From Colimorpha sp045640985 (GTDB lineage: Bacteria > Bacteroidota > Bacteroidia > Bacteroidales > P3), in contig JAZUFZ010000048.1 in assembly GCA_045640985.1 (NCBI GenBank), positions 66,482 through 130,481 on the forward strand: a DNA stretch of 64,000 bases, in the 5' to 3' direction. This document shows positions 52,950 through 61,487 of this stretch, piece after piece. Below the pieces are notes generated by a model, which saw only the letters and a program-made list of their open reading frames with translations, made no database searches and was not told where the DNA came from. The translations under genes were made by a program, and so were the position numbers. Numbering within the stretch: the first letter of the stretch is position 1; every line of letters starts with the position of its first letter.

Positions 52950-54266
52950 ATGAGTCAAATTCCTATTGCTAAAGAGGTGATCGACCGCATCGCCAAAGAA
53001 AACAGAATCGAGAATCCCGGCAAAGCCTCCATTCGTGAGATCCGCAAGATGATACAGGACGTGGAGAAGGCTACCGGTATCGAGTTCGTAAAGATGGAAA
53101 TGGGTATTCCTGGCATTCCTGCCGCCAAAGTGGGCGTTGAAGCACAGATTAAAGCCCTCCAGAGCGGCGTTGCCTCTATTTACCCCGAAGTCTATGGTAC
53201 TGCCGATTTCAAGAAAGAGGCTTCCCGTTTTGTAAAGAATTTCCTCGATATCGACGTTCCCGAAGAGTGCTGCGTGCCTACCGTCGGTTCTATGCAGGCA
53301 GGATTCGCAAGTTTTCTCACCCTCACCCGTTATGATAAAAAGAAAACCAAAGTTCTTTTCATCGATCCAGGCTTCCCTGTTCAGAAACAGCAGTGCCGGG
53401 TGTTGGACATTCCTATGAAGACTTTTGATGTTTACGATTACCGCGGCGAGAAACTCCGTGCCAAACTTGAAGAAGAACTTAAGGACGGCGATGTTGCCTG
53501 CTTGATCTACAGCAGTCCTAACAATCCTGCATGGTTCTGTTTTACTGACTATGAACTCCAGATTATCGGTGAAATGGCAAATAAGTATGGCGTAGTCGTA
53601 CTCGAAGATGCCGCCTATTTCCTCATGGACTTCCGCACCGATTATTCCCACCCGGGACAAGCTCCTTACCAGCCCACCGTTGCCAAATACACCGACAACT
53701 ATGTGCTTATGATCTCCGGTTCCAAGTCCTTCAGCTATGCAGGTGAACGTATAGCCATGATGGTGGTCAGTCCTGCCCTCTACAACAAGGAATGCCCCGA
53801 CCTCAAACGCTATTATACCCAGACTCAGCTTGGCCGCGCCCTTATCTTTGGTACGCTCTACTGCCTGAGCTCAGGTACAGCACATTCTGTTCAGTATGCC
53901 ATGGCAGCCATGCTGAAAGGGGCAAATGACGGAACCTACCGTTTCGTTGAAGACATCAAAGAATACGGCGAAAAAGCCCGCATCATGAAGAAACTCTTCA
54001 CGGATAACAACTTCTATATCGTATATGATCAGGATATGGGTAATCCAATCGGAGACGGTTTCTACTTCACCTTCTGCTATCCAGGCTACGAAGGTACCGA
54101 ACTTCTCAATGCCCTCATTCAGTATGGCGTAAGTGCTATTTCCCTTGACATTACCGGAAGCACACGTCAGGGAATCCGGGCATGTGTGGCATTGGTTCGC
54201 CGCGATCAGTTCCCCGATCTTGAGGTTCGTCTCAAGAAATTTGCAGAAGATCATCCAATTCTCTAA
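52950..54266 (+). CDS. Class I/II pyridoxal-phosphate aminotransferase
   Basis: 438 residues. A fold type I aminotransferase with VPTVGSMQAG (cofactor-phosphate loop), YSSPNNPAWFC, VVLEDAAYFLMDFR and the Schiff-base Lys in ISGSKSFSYAGERIAMM (~259). The GIRACVALVRRDQFPDLEVRL end carries the carboxylate-binding Arg. The substrate is not evident; the sequence differs from typical AspC, and such proteins in Bacteroidales are annotated only as PLP-dependent aminotransferases. It follows porD by 38 bases and ends in a strong terminator. Confidence 0.88.
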   Translation: MSQIPIAKEVIDRIAKENRIENPGKASIREIRKMIQDVEKATGIEFVKMEMGIPGIPAAKVGVEAQIKALQSGVASIYPEVYGTADFKKEASRFVKNFLDIDVPEECCVPTVGSMQAGFASFLTLTRYDKKKTKVLFIDPGFPVQKQQCRVLDIPMKTFDVYDYRGEKLRAKLEEELKDGDVACLIYSSPNNPAWFCFTDYELQIIGEMANKYGVVVLEDAAYFLMDFRTDYSHPGQAPYQPTVAKYTDNYVLMISGSKSFSYAGERIAMMVVSPALYNKECPDLKRYYTQTQLGRALIFGTLYCLSSGTAHSVQYAMAAMLKGANDGTYRFVEDIKEYGEKARIMKKLFTDNNFYIVYDQDMGNPIGDGFYFTFCYPGYEGTELLNALIQYGVSAISLDITGSTRQGIRACVALVRRDQFPDLEVRLKKFAEDHPIL

Positions 54267-54285
54267 TATATTGGAATTTTCAACC

Positions 54286-54319
54286 AAGAAGGCGGTAATC
54301 ACCGCCTTCTTTTATTTTT
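54286..54319 (+). terminator. Terminator after the aminotransferase gene
   Basis: AAGAAGGCGGT, loop AATC, ACCGCCTTCTT, then TTATTTTT. A perfect 11-bp stem. Confidence 0.93.
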
Positions 54320-54370
54320 CAGTATATATATTAAATACATATATCATAATCATTATTGTCATACGTTCCT

Positions 54371-54394
54371 TCCTTTCTTTTCAAGAGTCGTTTT
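54371..54394 (-). repeat. 24-bp dispersed module, copy B
   Basis: It is identical, on the minus strand, to 9212-9235. The gene-free stretch 54267-54660 holds the aminotransferase terminator, this module and the array at 54521-54571; no gene was recognised. Confidence 0.85.
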
Positions 54395-54520
54395 CTTGTC
54401 TCGTCATAGTAAGCAAGCTTTCCATCTGCGCTCGGCTATCGAAAACGTTGCTATGTGGTGCCTCCCCGATAAGACCGTAGTTACGGTATCGTTTTCCCGT
54501 TCCACAGACGGTCGGAAGAG

Positions 54521-54571
54521 GAAGTTATTAGAGAGATCCCAGGGCGATACCTCAGAGTTACCAGCAAGACA
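54521..54571 (-). repeat. Five-unit 11-bp array (GGAGATA type)
   Basis: GAAGTTA, AGAGATC, GGCGATA, AGAGTTA and CAAGACA begin at 54521, 54532, 54543, 54554 and 54565. They are degenerate reverse complements of TATCTCC at an exact 11-bp step. On the minus strand the array is followed by TCTTCCGA and then by module copy B, the same order as at 9.1-9.2 kb. Confidence 0.72.
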
Positions 54572-54660
54572 GGGGCTGTATCAAGTTGCGAAAATCTTTA
54601 CGGATTTCCGCCATAAGATAGGTCAGTTTCCCCCATTCCTCGCCCCATTCCTCCGCAACA

Positions 54661-54810
54661 TCATTGTTTTTTCTTATGGTTCGCGAAATAGAGCAGAGTT
54701 ATTCCCAAACCCAACCAGAAAATAGGTCCAAAGACACTGTGTCCGGCACTAGCGGCTCCCACCATAGAGAGACCTCCCAATACGATGAGTATCCATCCTG
54801 CAATTTTCAT
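54661..54810 (-). CDS. Small two-helix membrane protein (49 aa)
   Basis: 49 residues: MKIAGWILIVLGGLSM opens the first membrane segment, and FGPIFWLGLGITLLYFA is the second, with the basic tail NHKKKQ. The pattern (short, two helices, Gly-rich turns) is that of small Bacteroidota membrane proteins often annotated as hypothetical. It starts three bases after the stop of the next small gene, so the pair should be co-translated. Codon structure and the matched companion support a real gene, but I recognise no family. Confidence 0.62.
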   Translation of the reverse strand: MKIAGWILIVLGGLSMVGAASAGHSVFGPIFWLGLGITLLYFANHKKKQ

Positions 54811-54813
54811 GAT

Positions 54814-54993
54814 TTAGTCCTCCTTTTCTTTATGTTCAACTTTCTTTGAGCAAAGCACAGCTATCAAGCCAATGAAGACATTGAATAGCGAGATGACAAA
54901 TGCCATTCCAAAACCGATTTTCCGAGTGCGACCCAAGCAGCCGACACCATACGCAAGACTTACCGCGATTACTAATAAGATAATTGTTTCCAT
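54814..54993 (-). CDS. Small two-helix membrane protein (59 aa)
   Basis: 59 residues: METIILLVIAVSLAYGVGCL forms the first helix, FGMAFVISLFNVFIGLIAVL the second, and the tail KKVEHKEKED is charged. It lies 45 bases after the helicase/TPR gene on the same strand. The sequence upstream of its ATG (55009-55050) resembles the leader of the helicase gene. No family was recognised; it could anchor or signal for the neighbouring accessory genes. Confidence 0.62.
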   Translation of the reverse strand: METIILLVIAVSLAYGVGCLGRTRKIGFGMAFVISLFNVFIGLIAVLCSKKVEHKEKED

Positions 54994-55008
54994 TTTATTG
55001 TGTTTTTG

Positions 55009-55050
55009 TTGTTTCTGTATATTAATGTCAGATTTTGGTCAAAGGTTAAC
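55009..55050 (-). repeat. Leader repeat, copy 2 (before the 59-aa gene)
   Basis: It aligns without gaps to 57129-57170 with 30 of 42 bases identical, including TTGTTTCT at one end and AAAGGTTAAC at the other. It overlaps the last codons of the helicase gene. Both copies sit 15-17 bases before a minus-strand start codon. Confidence 0.6.
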
Positions 55051-57111
55051 ATCCTTTATCTTGATTCTGCGAATTTTTATACTAAAGATTCTGAAGGTGG
55101 TATTTGTTTTGTCCGCTTCTTCCATTGTTTTCTCAAAATCTGCAGAGGAAATCTCTTTATCGTTGAATGCTGTCACCAGCACATTCTCGCTTTCATCTTC
55201 ATCCATCTCTATTTGATAACTTGCAGACATCGCCTCTTCTCTTATCATTGTGTAGGCAGGAACATATTTAGGGCATAGTTTCACCAGATTTTGACAAGCT
55301 TCTATTGTGGATTGCCCCAATGCATGCCTTGTACGTGCTTCAAATAGATATTGTTTGTTGTCAACGTCCACCTTCTCTTCTGCTTTTGTCGAGATAGAAA
55401 CAATCTTTTCGTGGACGGCAAGGGCTTCTTCATAGTGTCCCAATGCAAATAACGCTCGCCCTTTGATAAACAAGACCTCTAAACAGTTTTTTCTGTCAAG
55501 AACCATATCAGCATACCCAATAGCTTCCTCATAACGGCTGCTGTAAAGGCTCAGCACAGCGTTAAGGAAGTTGCAGGTCATGCTGCAATCTTTCAATAGT
55601 GTTATCCCTTTGGTCATCCCTATTAGGCATTCATCGTCAAGCATCACATCGAACATCCTTTTGGCCATCATAGCAGCATTGCGGTAATCTCCCTTCTTTA
55701 TCTTGTCAATTACATGCAGCAGGCATACTTTTGCTGCTCCGTCGTAATCCTGTTTGTTATAGTACTGGGTGAATTGCTGTCCGAAAGCTAATTCCTCGTC
55801 AATCATCGGCACATCGTTGAACGAATTGGCAAACGCTTTTATCTCGGTATTCTGCACAATATGGTATGGACGTAGCTTGTTGCTCAAAGTAAGCCCTTCA
55901 ATTGAGCGCATACGGCTGATGGCCACGTATGCCTGTCCGGGTGCGAAAGTACCACGAGTTAGGTCGAAGTGCATACGGTCGAAAGTCATACCCTGCGACT
56001 TGTGAATGGTAATTGCCCATGCGAGTTTAATAGGGTACTGGACGAATGTTCCCACCACCTCTGATTCTACTTTTTGTGTCTCTAGGTTATATACACTTTC
56101 TTTACTTTCCCATTCCATCTGTTCAACCTTCATTTCTTTCCCATCCTCTAGACGCACCTTGATTTGTTCGTCGCTTAGTTCAGAAACGATAGCGATTGTT
56201 CCGTTAACTACTCCTCTCGGATAGTCATTCCTGCAGAAGATTACTTGTGCGCCGACCTTGAGGCTCAATTTTGCAGGTACAGGTGCATCTTGCATCTTGA
56301 ACTTCCCTTCAACCACGCCCTCATAGCAGAATTCCTCCGACTCTATTTCATCAAGTCTCATGTTGTTTAGACTCTCGGCTATTTTGTTGTAAGCGGTAAG
56401 CGTCACAGCGAAATCTCCCACCTTGTCATCGCTACTCACTCGCTCGTTGAGGTACTCGAAGTCCTCCTGGGTGTTGTTGCCAACACGCATACGATTCAGT
56501 ATTGACAGGAAGGGTTCGTTCTGCTGCCGATATACCTTCTGGAACTCGATTTTAGGCAGATTTATTCGTTTTAGCACGTATGACTTATAGAAATATGGGG
56601 TGCCGTTACCATACAATGCACGTAACATTTCTTCATCAGCTGTACCCATTTTAACAACAGGTGGCAATTGAAAAAGATCGCCGACAAACACCACCTGCTT
56701 GCCTCCGAAAGGCAGGTGCGAACGGGTTAGTGCACGAAGAAAACGATCCATACCATCTACCATATCGGCGCGAACCATAGAAGCTTCGTCGATGATAATA
56801 GTATCTGTCTTTTCGAGTGTCTGCCTTTTCTCCAACGAGACTTCAAATTCTGTTTTGGGGCCTATTACCTCGAAAGGAAATCCGAAGAACGAGTGCATCG
56901 TTTGTCCACCCACGTTGAGTGCAGCAATGCCCGTCGGAGCCAGTATTAAGAAGTTCTTGTCAATCTCCTTCTGAATCCACTTCACAAAAGTGGTTTTACC
57001 GGTACCGGCCTTACCGGTAATGAAGAGACTAGTGTTAGTGTTTGCAACAAGCTCGAAAGCTTTCTGCTGTTCGACATTTGCCTGATCAATTTTGAATTCT
57101 ATGTTTTCCAT
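55039..57111 (-). CDS. Pif1/RecD-like DNA helicase with C-terminal TPR domain
   Basis: 690 residues. The superfamily 1B helicase part (~1-430) has Walker A ITGKAGTGKTTFVKW (31-45), Walker B TIIIDEASMVRADM, GDLFQLPPV, QVIFCRNDYPRG and the late motifs TIHKSQGMTFDRM and AYVAISRMRSIEGL. Residues ~455-640 are helical repeats of TPR type (YEEAIGYADMVLDRKNCLEVLFIKGRALFALGHYEEALAVHEKI). Pif1-type enzymes unwind DNA 5' to 3' and resolve G-quadruplexes or R-loops; the TPR tail suggests protein partners. The family is common in Bacteroidota, including on mobile elements. It has a striking inverted repeat in front of its start codon. Confidence 0.85.
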   Translation of the reverse strand: MENIEFKIDQANVEQQKAFELVANTNTSLFITGKAGTGKTTFVKWIQKEIDKNFLILAPTGIAALNVGGQTMHSFFGFPFEVIGPKTEFEVSLEKRQTLEKTDTIIIDEASMVRADMVDGMDRFLRALTRSHLPFGGKQVVFVGDLFQLPPVVKMGTADEEMLRALYGNGTPYFYKSYVLKRINLPKIEFQKVYRQQNEPFLSILNRMRVGNNTQEDFEYLNERVSSDDKVGDFAVTLTAYNKIAESLNNMRLDEIESEEFCYEGVVEGKFKMQDAPVPAKLSLKVGAQVIFCRNDYPRGVVNGTIAIVSELSDEQIKVRLEDGKEMKVEQMEWESKESVYNLETQKVESEVVGTFVQYPIKLAWAITIHKSQGMTFDRMHFDLTRGTFAPGQAYVAISRMRSIEGLTLSNKLRPYHIVQNTEIKAFANSFNDVPMIDEELAFGQQFTQYYNKQDYDGAAKVCLLHVIDKIKKGDYRNAAMMAKRMFDVMLDDECLIGMTKGITLLKDCSMTCNFLNAVLSLYSSRYEEAIGYADMVLDRKNCLEVLFIKGRALFALGHYEEALAVHEKIVSISTKAEEKVDVDNKQYLFEARTRHALGQSTIEACQNLVKLCPKYVPAYTMIREEAMSASYQIEMDEDESENVLVTAFNDKEISSADFEKTMEEADKTNTTFRIFSIKIRRIKIKDVNL

Positions 57112-57114
57112 AAG

Positions 57115-57171
57115 TGTTAACCTTTCGCTTGTTTCTATTCCTTAATGACAGAAACAAGCGAAAGGTTAACA
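57115..57171 (-). repeat. 22-bp perfect inverted repeat in front of the helicase gene
   Basis: Arms 57115-57136 and 57150-57171 are exact reverse complements (the plus-strand left arm begins TGTTAACCTTTCGC); the loop is 13 bases. The stem ends three bases from the helicase start codon, so in mRNA it would cover the ribosome-binding region. No T-run follows. In DNA it could be an operator, with GTTAAC half-sites. Confidence 0.88.
57129..57170 (-). repeat. Leader repeat, copy 1 (before the helicase gene)
   Basis: It aligns to 55009-55050 (30/42 identical). It overlaps the inverted repeat at 57115-57171. Confidence 0.6.
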
Positions 57172-57192
57172 GTGAAAACAGAAAAGAATAAC

Positions 57193-57513
57193 TTAGACTA
57201 AAAATTGATAGATGGCATTTGTTATGATTTCATCATTATTTGCTATTCCAGAAAAAGTATATCTACGATCAATACTGCCGTAAGAAATTGGAGAAAAGCC
57301 ATCCATTGCTATCCTATCGCATAGTCCAAGAATGATATTATCCATCTCTCTTCGAGGCATTAGGTATTCTAAATAGACAAGATACGAACCGCCTTTCCCC
57401 TGATTGATATCAGCACGAACTTTTTCTTCGTAATTATCCAATAATAGAATCTTAGGTAGTTTTAATACTTCAGGATTTGTATCAAATTTAATCTTTATAT
57501 TTATTTTATTCAT
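57193..57513 (-). CDS. Hypothetical protein, 106 aa
   Basis: 106 residues with no signal peptide or membrane segment. MNKINIKIKFDTNPEVLKLP is beta-like, and the rest mixes helices (YLMPRREMDNIILGLCDRIAMDG) with strands. The family was not recognised. It lies between the TPR-CHAT gene and the helicase gene on the same strand, 221 bases after the former, with a possible TATTTTTG box at minus 57689-57682. Its length and low-GC codon use match the surrounding accessory genes, so it is probably real. Confidence 0.6.
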   Translation of the reverse strand: MNKINIKIKFDTNPEVLKLPKILLLDNYEEKVRADINQGKGGSYLVYLEYLMPRREMDNIILGLCDRIAMDGFSPISYGSIDRRYTFSGIANNDEIITNAIYQFLV

Positions 57514-57734
57514 AAGATCAATAAATTAAGTTAATAATAATGGAATTATTCTTTCGGAATGGACATATTGTATTTCTATTGGTGAAGCATGTGCATAATA
57601 ACATTGTTTTTCCATATGAAGAAGAATAGAATTATTAATAGCAATATAACTATCTTTAATACAGCATATTGGTGTTTGTTACAAAAATATGTAATTTCAC
57701 CGATATACTGAGCTAATCCTCTATTAAAAAAGTG

Positions 57735-60700
57735 TTAATCCAGCAAAATAAATGATGCCCAGTAGTTTGCATCTTGATACCGATGCTTCATTTCGGCAAC
57801 AGTTCGCCTATAAGATTCTTGTTTAGAGAGCCCAGATGTAAGAAAATTATAGAAGAGCTCCATATATTCTGATGTTGCTTTATCGTTTATATTCCACAAA
57901 CTCATCAAGATAGACGTGACGCCGGCTTTCTTGAAAGCTCGCTGAAGGCCGAAAATTCCATCAAAAAGGTTATCTCCAAGTCCAGTTTCACATGCAGAAA
58001 GAACAACAAGGTCTACATTATGAAGGTCAAGTTTAGATATTTCATATGAAGTAAGAATGCCATCATCATTATCGGCTTTAAATGAGGAATCAGACCATGC
58101 AGATTGTCCACCAGACATAATTAAACCAGAGTAGAAAAGTTCATCTTTTATGTTTTTTGTATAATCACTTTTTACATAAAAAGGAATGCTATCACGTTTC
58201 TGTTCGGGCACATAAAAGCCATGGGAGGCAATATGTATTACATCGGCCGTTGTGCCATCAAGCGATTTAAAAGATGCTTCCGTAGCATTGCTTCCAATTA
58301 TCGTTGAGACCTTTATGTTGTTCTTCTGTAGGGACGCTTCAATGTTACGTACTTCTGTCATTGTATTTTTAAGGTAATTCCAATTGCCTCTAGTGTTAAG
58401 ACTATCCACAATGGCTTCTGACATTTCAGTATAATCTATGCCACCATAAGAAACAACAGATTGAATTGTGGATTCTTTTTTTGAATAAATAATCTGTTTG
58501 GTAGAAGATACCCTTATCAAATTGTATTTCTCAAGAGCGGTAACCCCATTACTATCTGCTAGTGCTTCAATGTTGATTAGATAAAGCATACCCATAGGAG
58601 AAAAGTAAACACGGCTTTTCCCAGTGATGTATCCATCTAACTTCCCCCACAGTTTTTCAAATAGTTCTGTGCCTGATTCTGTGTCATATGACTTGGGTTG
58701 AAGATTATATGCATCGTGGAGTTCATTTTCGTCAAACAAATCCACAAAGATAGGATGGTTGCTATTCCCTAACAAAAGTATGGCGGCATAATGAGGTGTT
58801 GGATTCCCTTCGCACCATGAATAGGCATTTGCCGTATACTTTACAAATTCAACACAAGCCTCAGTTCCTTTTAGATTGCCCTTAATATCTCCCCAATGAA
58901 CTTTAGTTATTTTTTCATTAATATCTCTTAAGATTTCTCGTTCCGCTTGCTCAAACCGATAAAGAAGAAACAATAATCGTTGGTCATCGTTTTGAATCGT
59001 GTAAATGCTATCATGAATCTTGTCTAGTTGATGCTTGGCAATAATAAGCGATGGATCGTCAGAAATATGTGGTGCAAGTGTGTTATATTGAAGAGTAAGA
59101 CCCTTCATTAGTAGTGCTGCATCATAAGCGATGCAAACACTTACAGTGTCGCTGGGATTCCATGATGTCAATTCGGGGATATGATATATATCCCTTTCAC
59201 CATTTCCTAAATAAGTATCAGATTCAATAGTTCCAAGTATTGGCAACATCTTACTTAACGATTCTTCTATTCCATAATAATACTTTGGAAGGTATTCATG
59301 AATACCAGTTGTGTCATGAAGCAATGAAGCCATAATAGCCACATTACAATAATTAATACATGATGGATTGCTATTGTATAACAGATTATTCTTTGAAATA
59401 TTATAAGCTCTTTCGTAATCACCCAACCTAAAATAGTGTGATGCCCAATTCTTATTTATGGAAGACTTTGCATTATGTCTATTACTATCGTAATATTTAG
59501 AATCAATAATACTTTCTGCTTTATGGAAATAAAATTCTGCGGAATCTTTATAATCATTAGTTTCGTCCATAATCAAAGAGTAAGCCCTTCCTATATATGT
59601 GTATATGCCATCACTCTCCCAATACTTTTTATCTGCACTAATAGCATTGCCCTTGTTGTTTAATACCGCAAAGGGGTTCTCATTTACCACATACATGAAA
59701 TACAAAGCCCAATCCGACTGAGAACATTTCCAACCCAACTTTTCTCTGGTAAGCATCTCTGTAAGTTTAAATCGTGCCGCCAAAGTTTGATTATTAATGT
59801 TCCAATAATTCAAAGCAACGGCACTTAATATATCGCAATATTCAAAATCATCCCAATGATTAACAAGCGACAATATTGCAGAATCGTTATATTCCTTACT
59901 CTTTACGAAATCATTTAAGTAGTAATACTCTTTAGAAATACACGCTTGGCATGCTGCTATCTTCTGCGATAACCTACTATCCAATTGCAATAAAGGCGTT
60001 AATACTGACACCTCCTCTTTATACAAAGAAATTGCTCTGACAGCATCATTCTCTTGTGCACTAATCGTGCTAGCAAAAAAGTATAATAAATCAGCATATG
60101 CTATTTCATATTCAATTATTTCTTTACGATATTGCTCCTTATTTAGATTTCTAATGTACTTGTTATTTAACAAATACCAAGCTTTAATCTCTTGCAATCT
60201 ATTATTTACTAAATGAACGCCATTTATGCTGTTGTAAAAACGATTTTTATTAAAGCAATCGGCAATCTGAATATATTGTGTTACCAATTGTGGAGTTGGT
60301 GTTTGTGATTTGATCACGTTTAGCGCATTTTGTAGCAAATAAATGGAATCAATGTATTTTGGATCCGTGAAATCATAAAGAATATACGCAAGGGTGCCGG
60401 CATAAAATGGCAGAAGATGAGGAGCTTTTTTTTGCATCTTTCCTAATACGGAAAAAAGGTGAATAGCGCCATCTTCTTTCTTATTCATCCAACCCTCAAG
60501 ACTTATCGTCACATACCAATTGGCAAAATACCCCTCCCAGGTTAAACCAGAATTGAGGAATTCCTCTAAATGTTCATCTGTAAACTGACAATTCTTCAAC
60601 TGCAACTTATAAGCAGTTAATGTATCTCCTTTATCCAAATATGCATTCCCTTTTTCTACAAGTAGATTTGATGCGTTCGTGTATAAACCTTGTTTACAAT

Positions 60701-60797
60701 AATAATTAAATAACTGTAAGGTTTTGTCTATCTCATTCTGTGCCAATAATGACACAGACAGAAAGATATAGCACAATATTACAAAGAGCTTTTTCAT
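57735..60797 (-). CDS. Secreted TPR-CHAT protease
   Basis: 1020 residues from ATG 60797 (MKKLFVILCYIFLSVSLLAQ is a signal peptide; the longer frame from 60833 would bury it). Residues ~20-640 are helical repeats of TPR type. The C-terminal CHAT domain (~690-1018) has the catalytic His in IHIASHGFYVP (~859) and the Cys in VVLSACETGLGDNLFDGIFG (~936), both intact, and ends with YWASFILLD. CHAT domains are caspase-related cysteine proteases, usually controlled by their repeats. The gene starts one base after the anti-sigma-like stop, as the fourth gene of an operon. The frame stays open for 52 codons after the TAA and encodes a hydrophobic stretch (see findings). Confidence 0.9.
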   Translation of the reverse strand: MKKLFVILCYIFLSVSLLAQNEIDKTLQLFNYYCKQGLYTNASNLLVEKGNAYLDKGDTLTAYKLQLKNCQFTDEHLEEFLNSGLTWEGYFANWYVTISLEGWMNKKEDGAIHLFSVLGKMQKKAPHLLPFYAGTLAYILYDFTDPKYIDSIYLLQNALNVIKSQTPTPQLVTQYIQIADCFNKNRFYNSINGVHLVNNRLQEIKAWYLLNNKYIRNLNKEQYRKEIIEYEIAYADLLYFFASTISAQENDAVRAISLYKEEVSVLTPLLQLDSRLSQKIAACQACISKEYYYLNDFVKSKEYNDSAILSLVNHWDDFEYCDILSAVALNYWNINNQTLAARFKLTEMLTREKLGWKCSQSDWALYFMYVVNENPFAVLNNKGNAISADKKYWESDGIYTYIGRAYSLIMDETNDYKDSAEFYFHKAESIIDSKYYDSNRHNAKSSINKNWASHYFRLGDYERAYNISKNNLLYNSNPSCINYCNVAIMASLLHDTTGIHEYLPKYYYGIEESLSKMLPILGTIESDTYLGNGERDIYHIPELTSWNPSDTVSVCIAYDAALLMKGLTLQYNTLAPHISDDPSLIIAKHQLDKIHDSIYTIQNDDQRLLFLLYRFEQAEREILRDINEKITKVHWGDIKGNLKGTEACVEFVKYTANAYSWCEGNPTPHYAAILLLGNSNHPIFVDLFDENELHDAYNLQPKSYDTESGTELFEKLWGKLDGYITGKSRVYFSPMGMLYLINIEALADSNGVTALEKYNLIRVSSTKQIIYSKKESTIQSVVSYGGIDYTEMSEAIVDSLNTRGNWNYLKNTMTEVRNIEASLQKNNIKVSTIIGSNATEASFKSLDGTTADVIHIASHGFYVPEQKRDSIPFYVKSDYTKNIKDELFYSGLIMSGGQSAWSDSSFKADNDDGILTSYEISKLDLHNVDLVVLSACETGLGDNLFDGIFGLQRAFKKAGVTSILMSLWNINDKATSEYMELFYNFLTSGLSKQESYRRTVAEMKHRYQDANYWASFILLD

Positions 60798-60798
60798 T

Positions 60799-61470
60799 CT
60801 ATAACTTTTTTGATAGTTCTGAAACCTTATCATCCACTGCAGAGTCTTCTGGATACATCTTTGCCAACTCTTCGAGAATCACTTTTGCTTCTTTCTTGTC
60901 GTGGTTGCGGAGGTGAGCAATGGCAAGGTTCCAGCCGATATATGGGGTATACGTGGTGTATTCATTATATGTGTCGCTTTGAGATAAAACCCAAAGTTCG
61001 GACAGCTGAGAGATGGTGTTATCCAGGTCTTCACCATTGGTGACATTCGCAAATAGTGAGGAGAGTTTCTGTGCAGCATCAACGTCTTCCTCACCACGCA
61101 CAATTGTGGAGATAGGGAATGTCGCTGCGTATTCTTCACCGAGATTGCCTATTCTGTTGTAATCATAAACGTGATACCCAACGGTAAGAATCAAGGCAAA
61201 GCTGGCTGCAATGGATAGCCATTTCACAGGTCGAGCCTTACTAGTAACAGAACCTTTCATTTTCGAGATTATCTCTTTGTCACGTTCCGCACCAACAACA
61301 TCCATTGCTTTAACCATCTGTGCCATCGATTCGGCTTGCCTTCGGAGCTGGCTATCATTCTTCAAGTCGCTCTCAAACTGGGCATTCTCTTCAGGTGACA
61401 TTTTGTCGAACAGGTAGCGATTGATTCTTTCCTCGTTTTGCTCTATGATATTTTCTGATAAATTGCTCAT
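60799..61470 (-). CDS. Membrane anti-sigma-factor-like protein with periplasmic TPR-like tail
   Basis: 223 residues from ATG 61470 (MSNLSENIIEQNEERINRYL); an upstream frame to 61650 overlaps the sigma gene and is rejected. Residues 1-~75 are a charged helical N-domain with RYLFDKMSPEENAQFESDLKN, the pattern of zinc-free anti-sigma domains. One membrane helix (WLSIAASFALILTVGYHVYDY, 84-104) follows. The C-terminal ~115 residues, outside the membrane, include a TPR-like helical pair (YIGWNLAIAHLRNHDKKEAKVILEELAKMYPED). This topology fits a factor that holds the sigma factor at the inner membrane until the outer part is altered. It lies 17 bases after the sigma gene and one base before the CHAT gene. 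Confidence 0.78.
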   Translation of the reverse strand: MSNLSENIIEQNEERINRYLFDKMSPEENAQFESDLKNDSQLRRQAESMAQMVKAMDVVGAERDKEIISKMKGSVTSKARPVKWLSIAASFALILTVGYHVYDYNRIGNLGEEYAATFPISTIVRGEEDVDAAQKLSSLFANVTNGEDLDNTISQLSELWVLSQSDTYNEYTTYTPYIGWNLAIAHLRNHDKKEAKVILEELAKMYPEDSAVDDKVSELSKKL

Positions 61471-61487
61471 GGTGCTATTCCGTATAA

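Noticed and set aside
54396..54725. 109-codon plus-strand frame between the aminotransferase and the small membrane genes
   Set aside because: It spans an 11-bp array and runs antisense into the clear 49-aa membrane protein; no signal, motif or promoter supports it.
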